Of a DNA stretch of 64,000 nucleotides, positions 11,354 to 21,993 are shown piece by piece; the stretch's first letter is position 1; every line of letters begins with the position of its first letter. This DNA is from Eutypa lata (taxonomy: Eukaryota; Ascomycota; Sordariomycetes; Xylariales; Diatrypaceae): the NCBI GenBank assembly GCA_022661535.1, contig JAKULF010000010.1:2170001-2234000 (forward strand), written 5' to 3'. The notes under the pieces are model-generated. The model was given only the letters and a program-made list of their open reading frames with translations, made no database searches and had not been told where the DNA came from. Position numbers and translations under genes: made by a program.

Positions 11354-12586
11354 ATGAAGGCCTCACTCGTTCTCCCCATCTCGGCGTTAGCCCTTACTGC
11401 GTCCGCGGAGCCCATTCTGCGCCACCGCCATCTCGCCCACTCCGTCCGGACCTCAGCGACGCTCTCCTCAGTCGCCTCTCAGATCTCCGACGCCATCGTG
11501 GCGCTCGACGATGTCGTCAAGCCGCTGAAAGAAGACGCGGCGCCACCCGTGCTCGCGGGCGCCGACAAACTGATTCAGGTGCTGCGCTCGAGCCGCCAGG
11601 AGATAGATGACATAACGGGGACCATCGCCGCCAGCGACATCGTCGCTCTCCCGGGCCTCCTGGAGTCCCTTAGCACGGCCGGCGAGACCCTCATGGCCGA
11701 TCTCAAGGCCAATAAGAAGGGGGTTGAGGCCGCCCGCATCTGTGGTGCCACTGAGATCAAGCTGCGCTCGGTGAGGGCGGCGGCCGACAGGCTCGTTAGC
11801 GCCACTGTGGCGAAGCTGCCCGAGGCGGCGCGGGTCCTCGTCACCGATGCTACGAGCGGGCTGGCGCAGGTTCTGGAGAACGGCGCGGATGCGTTTGGCC
11901 CTGTCAACTGCCGTAACAAGGTCGTTGCTCCGTCGGCGCCCCCTGCGCCCACGGCGGGCATGAGCAGCTTCCCGGCTCTCGCCCCGCCCACGACTGCTGG
12001 TCCTATGCCCACGGGCTCCGTGTCGAGCTTCCCGGTGAGGCCGCCGCCTGCCACCGTGCTCAGGCGAGCTGCGAACGGGACTGTCGAGACCGTGCTCTAC
12101 AGCTCCGTCACCGTCACCGAGGACTGCGAGGAGGAACCGACTTCCACGGCTACGACCGATGTGACGACGGCCACCGTCATCGACACGACCGATTGCTCGG
12201 AAGACGTTACGCCTGTGCCTACTCTCCCCCCTGCTACCAGTGCTTCCAGTGCCACCGAGGCGCCGTCGACTGAAGTCAAGACATCGACTGTGATCGATAC
12301 GACGGACTGCGAGACTGAGACCCCGTCGGCGACTCCCCCGCCTTTCGCGTCGAACTCGACTCTTGTTGTCGTCCCGCCCACTACTGTCGCTTCGGAGACG
12401 TCGCAGCTCATTACCGCGCCGACCGAAGCTCCTACCCCCACTGTGGGAACTACTATCCCTGTTGGCTCGACGGCCATCTACCCTACGTCGACGCTGCCTC
12501 CCATCCCTACCGCCGGTGCCGTGATGAACAGTGCTGTTGGCCCGGTTGGTGTCGTGGCTGGGTTGGTTGCGGCGCTTCTGCTGTAA
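11354..12586 (+). CDS. HsbA-like (hydrophobic surface binding) cell-wall protein, predicted GPI anchored
   Basis: Intronless, 410 aa. ATG 11354 gives a clear signal peptide (MKASLVLPISALALTASA). Residues about 25-190 are an all-alpha Ala/Leu-rich domain matching the HsbA/phialide cell-wall family (SQISDAIVALDDVVKPLKED, then GTIAASDIVALPGLLESL). A long Pro/Ser/Thr linker follows, with two related units, TATVIDTTDC and TSTVIDTTDC, probably heavily O-glycosylated. The end (MNSAVGPVGVVAGLVAALLL) is a hydrophobic GPI-attachment signal. HsbA of Aspergillus binds hydrophobic surfaces and recruits cutinase-type enzymes; adhesion or wall function is inferred here. An upstream in-frame ATG at 11297 would spoil the signal peptide. 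Confidence 0.85.
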   Translation: MKASLVLPISALALTASAEPILRHRHLAHSVRTSATLSSVASQISDAIVALDDVVKPLKEDAAPPVLAGADKLIQVLRSSRQEIDDITGTIAASDIVALPGLLESLSTAGETLMADLKANKKGVEAARICGATEIKLRSVRAAADRLVSATVAKLPEAARVLVTDATSGLAQVLENGADAFGPVNCRNKVVAPSAPPAPTAGMSSFPALAPPTTAGPMPTGSVSSFPVRPPPATVLRRAANGTVETVLYSSVTVTEDCEEEPTSTATTDVTTATVIDTTDCSEDVTPVPTLPPATSASSATEAPSTEVKTSTVIDTTDCETETPSATPPPFASNSTLVVVPPTTVASETSQLITAPTEAPTPTVGTTIPVGSTAIYPTSTLPPIPTAGAVMNSAVGPVGVVAGLVAALLL

Positions 12587-13150
12587 TTTTGAGCTTCATT
12601 GAGTATGAGGTTAATGGTGCAATGGAAGTACCTGTACATTGGAGGTGGTTGAAAGATTGTTCGGGAAGAAATACCCGATTAACGTAGTTGGCTCATCAAT
12701 CAAGTCGGTAGTGGTCGTGGAGGGAGGTGCAATGAGAGTTAGTTGGTCACGTTACATTATCATTATTACATGAATCACGCATATATCTTCGATTCGTTTC
12801 ACACACTTCCAAGGGAGTGTGTTGTGGTTGGTTGATTGGGAGAGGGGCTGAGATACCCGCTATCTTTCTACCTATGCATCAGCATTTTACCTGTCCGTCG
12901 TCTTTGAAGATGGACATGACAACACCAAATTTAGACCAATTGTTGTAATGGTCAAACTCTTTTAGCGCTGTATCGATATATCCGCCATATTAAGCAAATG
13001 ATACAACAAGCCTCCAGCAATAGGCATTTTAGATAGCTAGGAATCTAAATCATGACGATCAAAACCCGCTCCGTACATATTTCTGGATTAGTGCCTAGAA
13101 CTCATGCCAATGATAAGGACTCTAGCGTAGATGATATTCTTGCCTCACCC
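12587..13150. other. Intergenic region between convergent secreted-protein genes
   Basis: 3' flanks of two convergent genes; nothing else recognised. Confidence 0.5.
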
Positions 13151-14039
13151 CTAATACCCCTGTGAGGTTGTCGCAGTAGCCGACACACTGACTGCCCTCG
13201 TAGGTGACCCGTTACCCGAAACACTACAAGGCGGAGGCGTGAAGGTCGGCCACGGCGTGCAGGCAGAGAAACACCTTAGTTGTGTTAGCCATTTTCCAGT
13301 CAATTGATCAAGCCACTCACCCTCCGAAAGGTACAAGCATAGTTCCGCAGGTCGTGATGTAATCCGCGCAGACGGTTAAAGAAGAGCAACCATCGAGGAA
13401 TGATGACGACGATGGCGTGAAGGTGCTGTTGTCCGTAATCACGGCTACGCTCGAGCTGTACCGACGACTGCTGGCGGAAGTGGTGGTAGTAGTGGAGGCT
13501 TTGGTCGTTGTCTTCTTCGTCCTATGTGAGGAAGTAGGTGGCAGGATCGTGGGTAAGCCCGGGGACGGCGTGCAGGGCGTCTTCGAGGGAAACTGCCCCG
13601 TGCTGCACCTGGGGAAGCACGTCTGGAACGGGACTCCGCAGTCGTCCACACCGTCGACGCAGACGGTATGACAAGGTATAGTTTTCTTGGTGCTAGTACT
13701 CGTGATGGATGGCTTATGAGGGGTGATGGTCTTCGGGGTGCTCGTAGTCGCGAGGATGGGGACAGTAGGTGGACACCCAGGCGGGCTTGGTCGATGCTGA
13801 GTGCAGGAGTCGTAGCAAGTGCCCCACTCCACGCCTAGAGGGAGGGAAAGTCAATCAACACATTTCAAGAAAGATGAAACTTTTGAGTTGAGGCAAAGAA
13901 AGAAGCCCGCCATACCGCATGAGTTGATGCCCTCTGCGCATATCGTGAACGGGCAGCGCTTGTTCTCCTCGGCCGGGGCCGCGACGGTAGAACCCGCAAG
14001 GGCGAAGATAACGATGGATACGAGGCTCAGCATTGCCAT
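13151..14039 (-). CDS. Secreted cysteine-rich protein with three repeated Cys modules
   Basis: Three exons on the minus strand: 14039-13916, 13834-13321 and 13274-13151. Introns are GTATGG...CTAG and GTGAGT...CTAAG, the second only 46 nt with a CTAAC branch. Signal peptide MAMLSLVSIVIFALAGSTVA. Three modules follow: CPFTICAEGINSCGVEWGTC plus YDSC; CHTVCVDGVDDCGVPFQTC plus FPRC; CSSLTVCADYITTCG, then CFSAC. The core spacing C-x6-C-x6-C-x3-C holds exactly in modules 1 and 2; module 3 has x9 in place of the second x6. Modules are joined by Thr/Ser/Pro/Lys linkers. Module 3 is split across exons 2 and 3, so the splice is needed to complete it. Family function unknown; small secreted Cys-rich proteins of this kind are wall proteins or candidate effectors. 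It lies tail to tail with the HsbA-like gene. Confidence 0.75.
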
Positions 14040-16578
14040 GAATTCCCAGCTTTTGTGCTATGACAACGTTTCGTGTGTACGTGGAAGTGTTACGATGCCA
14101 GGCTGCTGATACTTAATCGGCTGTCGGAAGCAAGCACGCTTTTTATAGACGAGGACACAAGTGGGAAAAGAGGATCAAGTTAGACGGACAGGTTCGCTTG
14201 GGCTGGCAATTCCCGGATCGTCCGTCCCTTGCGGCACGAGGGCTGGATCATTGTATGTAGTACAATTGGCGCTGGCTGTTTGCTCTCGAGCGATTCACTT
14301 GTTGAACAATGGGACGGTGGTAGGCCCGTTTGACTAGTTTGTGGGAGAGGTTGGACGGGTGGCTATTTGTTTGCTCCCAACCTGGAGATGGGATCTGAGG
14401 ACTAGATAGGTAAGACCATGATAGCTACTTTCTAATTCCAATGCCAGGTCGGTTGCGCCCGGTCCTGGAACGTAATAGATCAGCTAGGTACGGGATCAAG
14501 CCGTCTCTTGGAATGCTGCGTTCCATATGCACGTTATATACGGCGCCGAGATCTTCATTTCCCGTTCGGGCCCGGGCCGTCAAGGTGTCTCAGACGACTA
14601 TGAAGGAGTCGGCTCAGCACGTGGTCTCATCCATTCTTTTGACCATGCCTTTCGTAAGGTTTATAGCCAGTGTTACATGCAAGTGAAGTTACATTCATGA
14701 CAGTGTCCCTTCCCAGTAAATTGTTCAACATTGCTTGCATTACCCCAGCCATTAGTTTAGTGTCTAAGATAGGGGCTTGTGGCATTCCTACGGCGGTAGC
14801 CCCGTATGTAGTGAGGGTATAAGTATGGCAGCACGGAATCAATCTCCGTTGCCACCAAGGAGACATATTTTAGCCTAACACATTATCAACTCATTTATCA
14901 TCGTCCTCTTCACCCAAAATGCCAAGAGCTGCAATGTACGCTGGGCTGTGGGGGATCTACGAGAGACACAGCTATTGAATGCAACCTCTTCCAACCGAAT
15001 CTAACTTTTATAAAGTGGAAAGGGGGGTTATAGTATGGGGCGCGGCCTCATTTGATTATAATGATAAGGTAAAGTGAATTTAGAAGGTGTGGAGAATATT
15101 TAGCTGACCTTTTCCAGTGGAATATGCACGATGTAATTCACGATACAACGTAGAATCCCAAGATCCTTAATATCGAATTTGTGAGCTAATAGGGAGATTC
15201 TAGGGGCCGGAGTAGCTATATCTAGCGTGCTCTTAGAGCCACAGAGCCATAAGAGTTGCAAGACATGAAGGAAAAGCCGCGAACATATGCAAGCCACCGT
15301 TCAACAGCTGTCTAATCTGCGACTAACTGCCGCTGGTATCACCTACCTTAAGCTGCAAGCTTTAGGTAGCAAGTATCTCTTCAGAACTACCGGCATAAAC
15401 TTCATCTGGATGTAACAAGACTTGCAGTGAATCCTTCATTGGTGGTCGCCGTCCGATTGATCTCCTTTCCCCGGACAAACGTCACGTGTGGAGACACTGC
15501 AACGCGAGCAGGCGAGTGGCATCTCGACCGCTCGAATACCGCATCTTCAAAAGAGCATACCAAGTGCGATCATTTCATGCAGCTTATGTGGGCGGCCGCC
15601 GATCATGTTGCCATATCTGGTGAAACGCAACTTTGTCTAACGGACGAATATGGATTAGTTGACCGATTGGCGGTAGAGGCACCCGTGTGTCCGTCCAACG
15701 TTAGCCCGTTGGGAGCTCAATTATTAGTTAGTTAGTGTTCCCTGATGCCCAAAGCCATCATCACCATCCAATAAGAATCATCCGCGCGAAGACTTGCTCC
15801 AGTGAGCTGGCAGGTGAACGATCGGAATTCCGAATGGTCAGCGACATTGCTGAGCTGGCTGGCATTCACTGAGAACCGTAATGAGATTGAGATCATGAGG
15901 TCAGCATCGAAAGTTGGTGTGACCAGACCGCCGGTATTGATTCAATACATACATGTATGTCATGTATGTGTGGTATGTATGTAATGCATTGCTTGGGCTA
16001 CTACTTACGCAGCATGACGGTGCTGCGGTAGGTTATTGAACCCAAGTGGAGCTGGCCCATTCCTAGCCCGTCATGCCCAGGCCGCCTTGGCAATAGTAGT
16101 CAGTGGAAGGGAATGGGGTCCCGCGTAGCTGACATCACCGGTTCTGCACCCCGTGAGACTGCCTCCCAGTCAGCCAGTCTGCAGACAGTTATTCGTTGAC
16201 AATATGTAGTAACATTCGATCGATGGGCGATGGGAGTTCATTCTATGGGAGCCCTCTTCGGTAGGCACCGGTAGTCCCGACCTGCATACTTACGTCGAAG
16301 TGCAGCTCTATGGAATGATAGGGCCCTACCTGCATGCCTGCGGAGAATTGTGTATCACCCTACCTAAGTAGGCAGTGCCTGCGTCACTCTATGCATGTTG
16401 CAGTCAGCCACCATTCTATTCTTTAGAAAAGGTTTCGCTCTTAGTTTATATCGCAACGTCTTCTATTATATTTTCCTAACATTATCTGGACGTTACTCCT
16501 CAAGGAGTCATTGTAAAGTCTACCAGAGTGCTATATATACCTATATACCATTGCCTACTTACTTACCTAATACCAACC
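14040..16578. other. Long intergenic region, no gene recognised
   Basis: AT-rich in part, with ATGT/CATG-type simple sequence near 15950-15985. Open frames at 15100-15297 (minus) and 15427-15735 (plus) lack introns, domains and coding bias. TATATA sequence at about 16532-16550 sits 30-45 bp before the ATG at 16579 and could be a TATA-type element. Confidence 0.45.
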
Positions 16579-17901
16579 ATGCCGTCAAGATCGGCTCGCG
16601 ATAGCCGCTACGACGATCCATATGTTTTTGATGACCCCTACAAATCATCGTCGCCGCCTCATAACGCATACGAATATGTCGGAACAGATGACCCTTCAGG
16701 ATATCCTGAGCATCGTCAACGCCCACGTTCCCCGGTAGAGGAGCCGCGGAGACGGTCTAGTCCGTCGAGAAGACATGCTATGACCACTAGCCCACCTCGT
16801 CATTCAAGGCGGGGCCGGGATCAGACACCCCCGCCGGCATATGCATCACCACCACGACATCGGAATTCCAGACGCACATCACCGCCTCCCCGGGCTAGCA
16901 AGGAGGCACTACCGCATTCGAAGCCCAAGGTTCACCAAAACAAGTATAAGGAGTTCGCCCAGCGCCCCGGCGTACAACGCGCACAGACGATAGGCAAGAA
17001 GGGCTTGGGGCTCATCGGCGAGGCTGCCGCAGCCTACTATGCATCCCAGTCACCTCAAGACCAACGCGCACAGTCGGCTGGCCGCGAACCCCCCAGCAAT
17101 CGTGATAATGATCGTGCCCGCCGCCACCGCGCCCGCCGCGAAGATTCCTACTACGACTCGGACGGACCCCCACAGCGCAGCCACCACCACCGCCGCCGGC
17201 ATAGCCCATCGCCATCGCCGTCCCCACCGCCCCGAAGACGCAAGTCGGAAAGACATAGTAGGAGAAGAGACCATAGCGAAGCGCCGTCGGTTTCGAGTCG
17301 CGACTACAGCCGCGATCGCGGCAGACACCGCGACGACGAGCGTTCCCGACGGCACCGCCGCGCTTACTCGTACAGCCCATCGCCGCCGCCGCCGTCTTCG
17401 AGACGGGATCGAAGCTCGCGCCACAAGTCTGCCGACTACGCTGGCTCGACTCGCTCTGCTGCTACGCATAATGTAAAGTCCGACGAGGCGAATGCCCGTT
17501 GGCAGATGGCTATCCGCGCGGCGCTCGAGGCAGGGGGCTTGGCGGCCTTGAGGATGCGGAAACAACCTGGGTCCTGGACGGGCGATAAGGGCGCCAGGGT
17601 GGCGAAGGCTGCTTTGGGTGCCGCGGCTATGGATGCGCTTGTTGAAGTACGTTCTAATTTTGTTCTCCTTTCTGAAATCCCTCTCGGTCATTGTGCGGTA
17701 GTCTTCCTTTGACTCACTACCACCATTTCGAGTTCGATGTTGTGTCAGTTTAGTTGCTAATAAACCCCTGTACAGAGCGATCCAAGGTCGGAGAAATCGA
17801 ACGGCGTTAAGGGAATGGCGGAGTCGGCCATCACGGGATTCCTCGCGTCCAAGATGGTCGGCAAGGGCGGCGGGTCACGCAAGGGTAGACGCTATCATTA
17901 G
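16579..17901 (+). CDS. Arginine/serine-rich fungal protein with Ala/Gly C-terminal helices
   Basis: Two exons, 16579-17646 and 17776-17901 (GTACGT donor, CTAATAA branch, ACAG acceptor), 397 aa. Residues 1-120 are disordered and Pro/Arg/Ser-rich. Then comes a conserved-looking block (KVHQNKYKEFAQRPGVQRAQ, then GKKGLGLIGEAAAAYYAS), about 150 residues of RS/RD/HRR-rich low complexity, and a helical end (WQMAIRAALEAGGLAALRMR, DKGARVAKAALGAAAMDAL) finishing in a basic GRRYH tail. The Gly/Ala spacing in the helices resembles glycine-zipper segments. This layout recurs in uncharacterised ascomycete proteins. RS content suggests nuclear or RNA association, but there is no RRM. ATG 16579 is preferred to 16528, which would add a leader-like hydrophobic stretch. 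Confidence 0.75.
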
Positions 17902-19759
17902 GAGCGGCACGGAAGTGATCGGTTACCGTGTCTTATCACTTACGCGTGTATTATTCGACTTATTTTGCGTTTTCGGGCATATTGAGCCAGTGTATTGTTT
18001 TTGTCACTAGTTATTTTCTAACCCTCCACCCCCCACCCCCCTCCCCCTTTTATCAATTTCCTTGTTTTGATAGGGCTACGGTTTTTATGATGCAGGGAAC
18101 GAGTCACGAACCGAACAGCTATAGATTGACGCTCGGGTGAACGAATCTCTTCTCCCGTCTATGGGCATGGGGGAACATATACGATAATTTTATGATTACG
18201 ACTTCCCAGTTATTCCTATCTATACATGTATCTATGTATTTATGTTTGAAAAGCACTATAGATGGTAGAGCACGCAAGGCGCTAGGGACTACTGTTGGAT
18301 TAATTAATATATTCATCTTTGAACCACTTATCTTGTACAGGTGTTTATCCACGACCTGACTATCACTCTGTTTCTGAATTACACCCGTTGAAATTCAGCT
18401 CACCCTTAAGAGCCCGCCGCGCGTTAGCTTTACACATAAATTTCAACTTTACTTGCGCTTCAATGAAATAGTAGCCAGCACTACCGAGTGATTAAACTTA
18501 CCCTAGTCAATTCTGGACTTGCAGAAAGACCTGGTGAACGGAAACTCTCCGTGGATTGGCCCTTCGGGTTTATCTCTGTTTCGCCCTTAAATATGTCCAT
18601 CTACATGCTCGGTTATGGCATGCTTCGTTTCAGCATGTCCAATGCTAGGGTCCTCTGTGTTGACGACATGTTCGGCATTTCCAACTTCCTTTCTGGCGTC
18701 TGCTTGGAATGTTGGGAGAACTGACTATACATAATAAGGTACGGACAACGGTTTAGGATCTATCGGTCTTGTCGGTGTTTACGGGTATGATAAATATCTA
18801 CAACTATGAATACATATCAATGGAATGAATAGTTGTAACTAGGCGAAAGGTTGTATGAGTAGGCTGGTGAGCTATATGTTATGGTACTCGGTTGTGTGTC
18901 TTGATATGTTGGTGGCTGAAAGAATTGATATTCTATCAATTACCTCCGTGGGTAGAAAGGTGCAGTTGTATCAGGTGTTAGGGCATCCAAATTGAAAAGG
19001 GGGGAGGGGGGGGATCAGAGCTTAAAGTTGAACAGACATGACAATTAATGCCGGCCTCGCTACAATTCTAGAGGGCGAGGCCTCCTTTGTTTAAGCTGCC
19101 AAACACTGCCAAACACTGTCCATAGTTCGCCGGTGCTTCGCTACGGGAGTTTCCCACTTACTCTGCACTTTAAAGGCTTATCTACACCTTATACCCTGAC
19201 AAGTTGTAAACGGCTTGGAACATATTAGGAAAACAGCAATCATGGGAGTAGCGGGAGCTCGAGTTTCTACCGGCTATCTGCTGTGTTCGACTACGCCATC
19301 AATGATGCAAGTTATTACCTATGGATTTCGAAGACGCAATGTAAACGCAGAAATTTAATCGCTACTCTACAATCATTTAATATCCAAGCCCTTATAAACT
19401 AGTTCATTAATCACCAAGCAGTTGAATATTCTAATCCCCAACATTACTTAGTAGCGTTAATAGGGGTAAGGTCACATATCTGATATCCCGTGTGTCATTG
19501 TTATGTCTAAGTATATGAATTCCACGACGTATGGAGTGCTTCTGTGTACAAAACATATATCAACCCTAGCCACTAATATAGAATAATATATACTTGAGGG
19601 CTGTGAATGTACATTACAAACATTTAATAGTTGGTTCATTGATCTAACTTTTACCAGAAGGCCTGACTATGTCTCTAGAGCACAACTGTGACAACGCATA
19701 TAAGTGCTGGCTAGGATAGAATGAAGCCCTTTGAATAGAAAATACCAACTTTTCTATAT
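17902..19759. other. AT-rich intergenic region
   Basis: Nothing coding recognised. It contains C-rich and G-rich short tracts (18025-18048, 19000-19013) and a 10-bp tandem duplication of CCAAACACTG near 19099-19118. Confidence 0.5.
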
Positions 19760-21540
19760 TTACTGATCGAAAAGATCTTGATACAGCTTCTCTAACGGCT
19801 TTACCACGTTTTGAAGCATTCCTTGCCGCCATTTATCTAGTGGAGTCATACGGCGGTCCCTGAGACACCAAGCAACAGCATTCGAATAGTCAGAGCCTGT
19901 CTCATCATTAACTTCCGTTTGCCACTCCAGTGCTGCCAAAAGCTTGTGGCCTATGTTACTGTCTGTGCCGACAGTATCTAGCCGGTCTTCCAAAGATTTC
20001 CGAAGCACAGTTCCAGAAGCATTATACCAAGGACGTCAAGAGGGTGCAAATGGGATACTGGGTCGCCTTGTGTTTTTGTCGCAGTGCCTTCCCTTGCTAT
20101 TGGATCACGGTCCAGATAAGGCTGGTCGAGTAGAAACTTGGTGGAATCGTTTGACTCATTTATAAATACAATGTCCGATTTTGTCCAAGGCGTGTGTAAC
20201 CAAGGAGTTTCGAGGAATTGAAGGAACGAAGAAGCTAGAGTGAAGGCAAGATAATATCGTCGTTTACGACTAAACCCGTATTTGTTGCACCCTTGAAGGA
20301 TTTGGTTCAGCGATAATGAGTTAAACGACCCAGTGTTGTTTTGGTACACCTTGTAAACGTAGTACCTGTACTCGTCGTCGTCAAGGTATCCATAACATCC
20401 ATCCGTATTAGAATCAAGAGATGAACAAAGGTGAGAAATAGCCTTGGCCGGGTCGCTTTGCGGTGTGAATGTTGTAGGCGTAACTAGAAATGATAGTGAC
20501 CTTAATGCAAATTAGAAGTTAGAGATACTGATAGAATGCCCACTCAGCACCGGAAGGCTCACCTTTCAACCAATACAGATGCCGTTTGCTTTTTCATTGA
20601 TGAATTAGTTGGGGTGTTTGCTCTGTGCTCTGGTTGGTGTGTAACAACTCTGTCCAAAGCAGGATATTGCTGAGGACATGGTGAGGCGCAAGTAGGCTGT
20701 TGTGATATCCTAGTTCTCCGTATCTCCCACTTAGATGGTAAGGCCTTACCGAATAAAACGTTAAATTCTGACTCGTTCTTAGCTCTATGTTGAAGCAATA
20801 ACTTTGCAGTGTGGCATCCTTGACCACATGTACATTTTGAGGCGCCTGCAAGTGCCTTGAATAGTTTGTTGGCAATGACCCAAAAGCTGCATAAGGCTAA
20901 ATCGGCTGCCGGCTTCTTAGTATCTTGTTGTTCTTTCTTCTTGTTATTCATCTTGAGGAGTTTCTCCAACGTCTCATTCTGGTCACGAAGCTGAGCTAAA
21001 AGCCTCCTTCGCTCACGGCTTGCCTCCCCTGTGCTGAAGTGGGCTCTCCAAAGTTGATATCTTATGTTGGCCAATTTGCTGGCTCTTGGCTGGGATGTGT
21101 TAGTATATTATCGCTTTGACCGGGGGCTATTGGGTCTTACAGAGCTTCCGAGTTTCTGTTGTACATATTCTGATTCGGTGCCAAGCTCATAATTCAAGGC
21201 TCTCATCGTTCGCTCCATAGCTCGAACGCATCTTAAGCAAGGCTCATTGTATGCTCGGTCTAGAAGATTCTCCAGGAGTCCATCTTGAAAAGTCTTGACC
21301 ACGACTCAGGATAAAATCCTTTATTCTCTGTTCATCTACCTCAAGGGTTGACAATAGATCTTGGATATTATCTTCAAAGAGCAGTTGTTGGAAGCTGATT
21401 TCATCTTGGCAATCTACGTACTCCTCTTGAATTCTCCTCCAGAGCTTGACTTGCCTTTTGATAACTTCATATTGTTTAAGCGCCTCTAGAGCAATTGGAA
21501 AAGCCCCAAGGACAAGACCTGCAATCTCAAAGCCTGACAT
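19760..21540 (-). pseudogene. DUF7580-family protein, disrupted by two frameshifts
   Basis: Minus strand; segments 21540-21141, 21089-20563 and 20500-19760, with good introns (GTAAGA...CCCAG and GTGAGC...TTAAG). The start MSGFEIAGLVLGAFPIALEA and the end (LLAALEWQTEVNDETGSDYS, AVAWCLRDRR, ending DLFDQ) are diagnostic of the fungal DUF7580 family, often linked to STAND/NLR-type or prion-like defence genes. The middle keeps CSFWVIANKLFKAL and LLLQHR. The frame breaks twice. Near 21300 a CAAGA-CTTTT-CAAGA unit shifts the frame by ten bases; without it the protein reads LSRGQDGLLENLL. Near 19996-20001 one base is missing inside what should read ELCFGKSLEDRL. No other lesions, so inactivation looks recent. 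Head to head with the zinc-finger gene at 21994. Confidence 0.75.
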
Positions 21541-21993
21541 TAAAATGGCTCATACACAATAATATATAGTTATTCGGTAGCGACGGTGAATTTACAGGTA
21601 ATGGAGTATAAGTAAGAAGTAGTATTGCGGTGATGTCGAGGAATTTATGAGGGGTAAAAAGAACACCCATGGGCGCCCAATGCGACATCGTCCATCCAGC
21701 AACCAATCAGCCCTCATAGCAAATGATTTCGGGAATCGACGTAATGAGGGGAGTCGCGGGGGAATGGAAACCCGCTTTGTCATCTATACAATATTACAAA
21801 GGGATATCGTGGTCCTACCAAATCTTCACATCACCACGCAGTTATGTATGCGATTATTACTTTCTTTTTCTGCCAGTCGTATTTTGAATGAGCGGGCTCA
21901 CTTAGACTATCTAATACTGAACTTTTACGAGACATTTCGACCCACTCTCATCATCCTTTGGCAGAGCCAGTGGCCAACTCGGTGTATCAAACG
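21541..21993. promoter_or_regulatory. Shared intergenic region of a divergent pair
   Basis: About 450 bp between the start codons of the DUF7580 relic and the C2H2 gene, so it must carry both promoters. No specific element recognised. Confidence 0.4.

Noticed and set aside
15100..15297. Minus-strand frame with a 'FDIKDLG' string resembling copia reverse transcriptase
   Set aside because: Match is only seven residues, with no flanking polymerase motifs, LTRs or integrase nearby.
15427..15735. 102-codon plus-strand frame
   Set aside because: No signal peptide, domain or splice evidence; could be chance.
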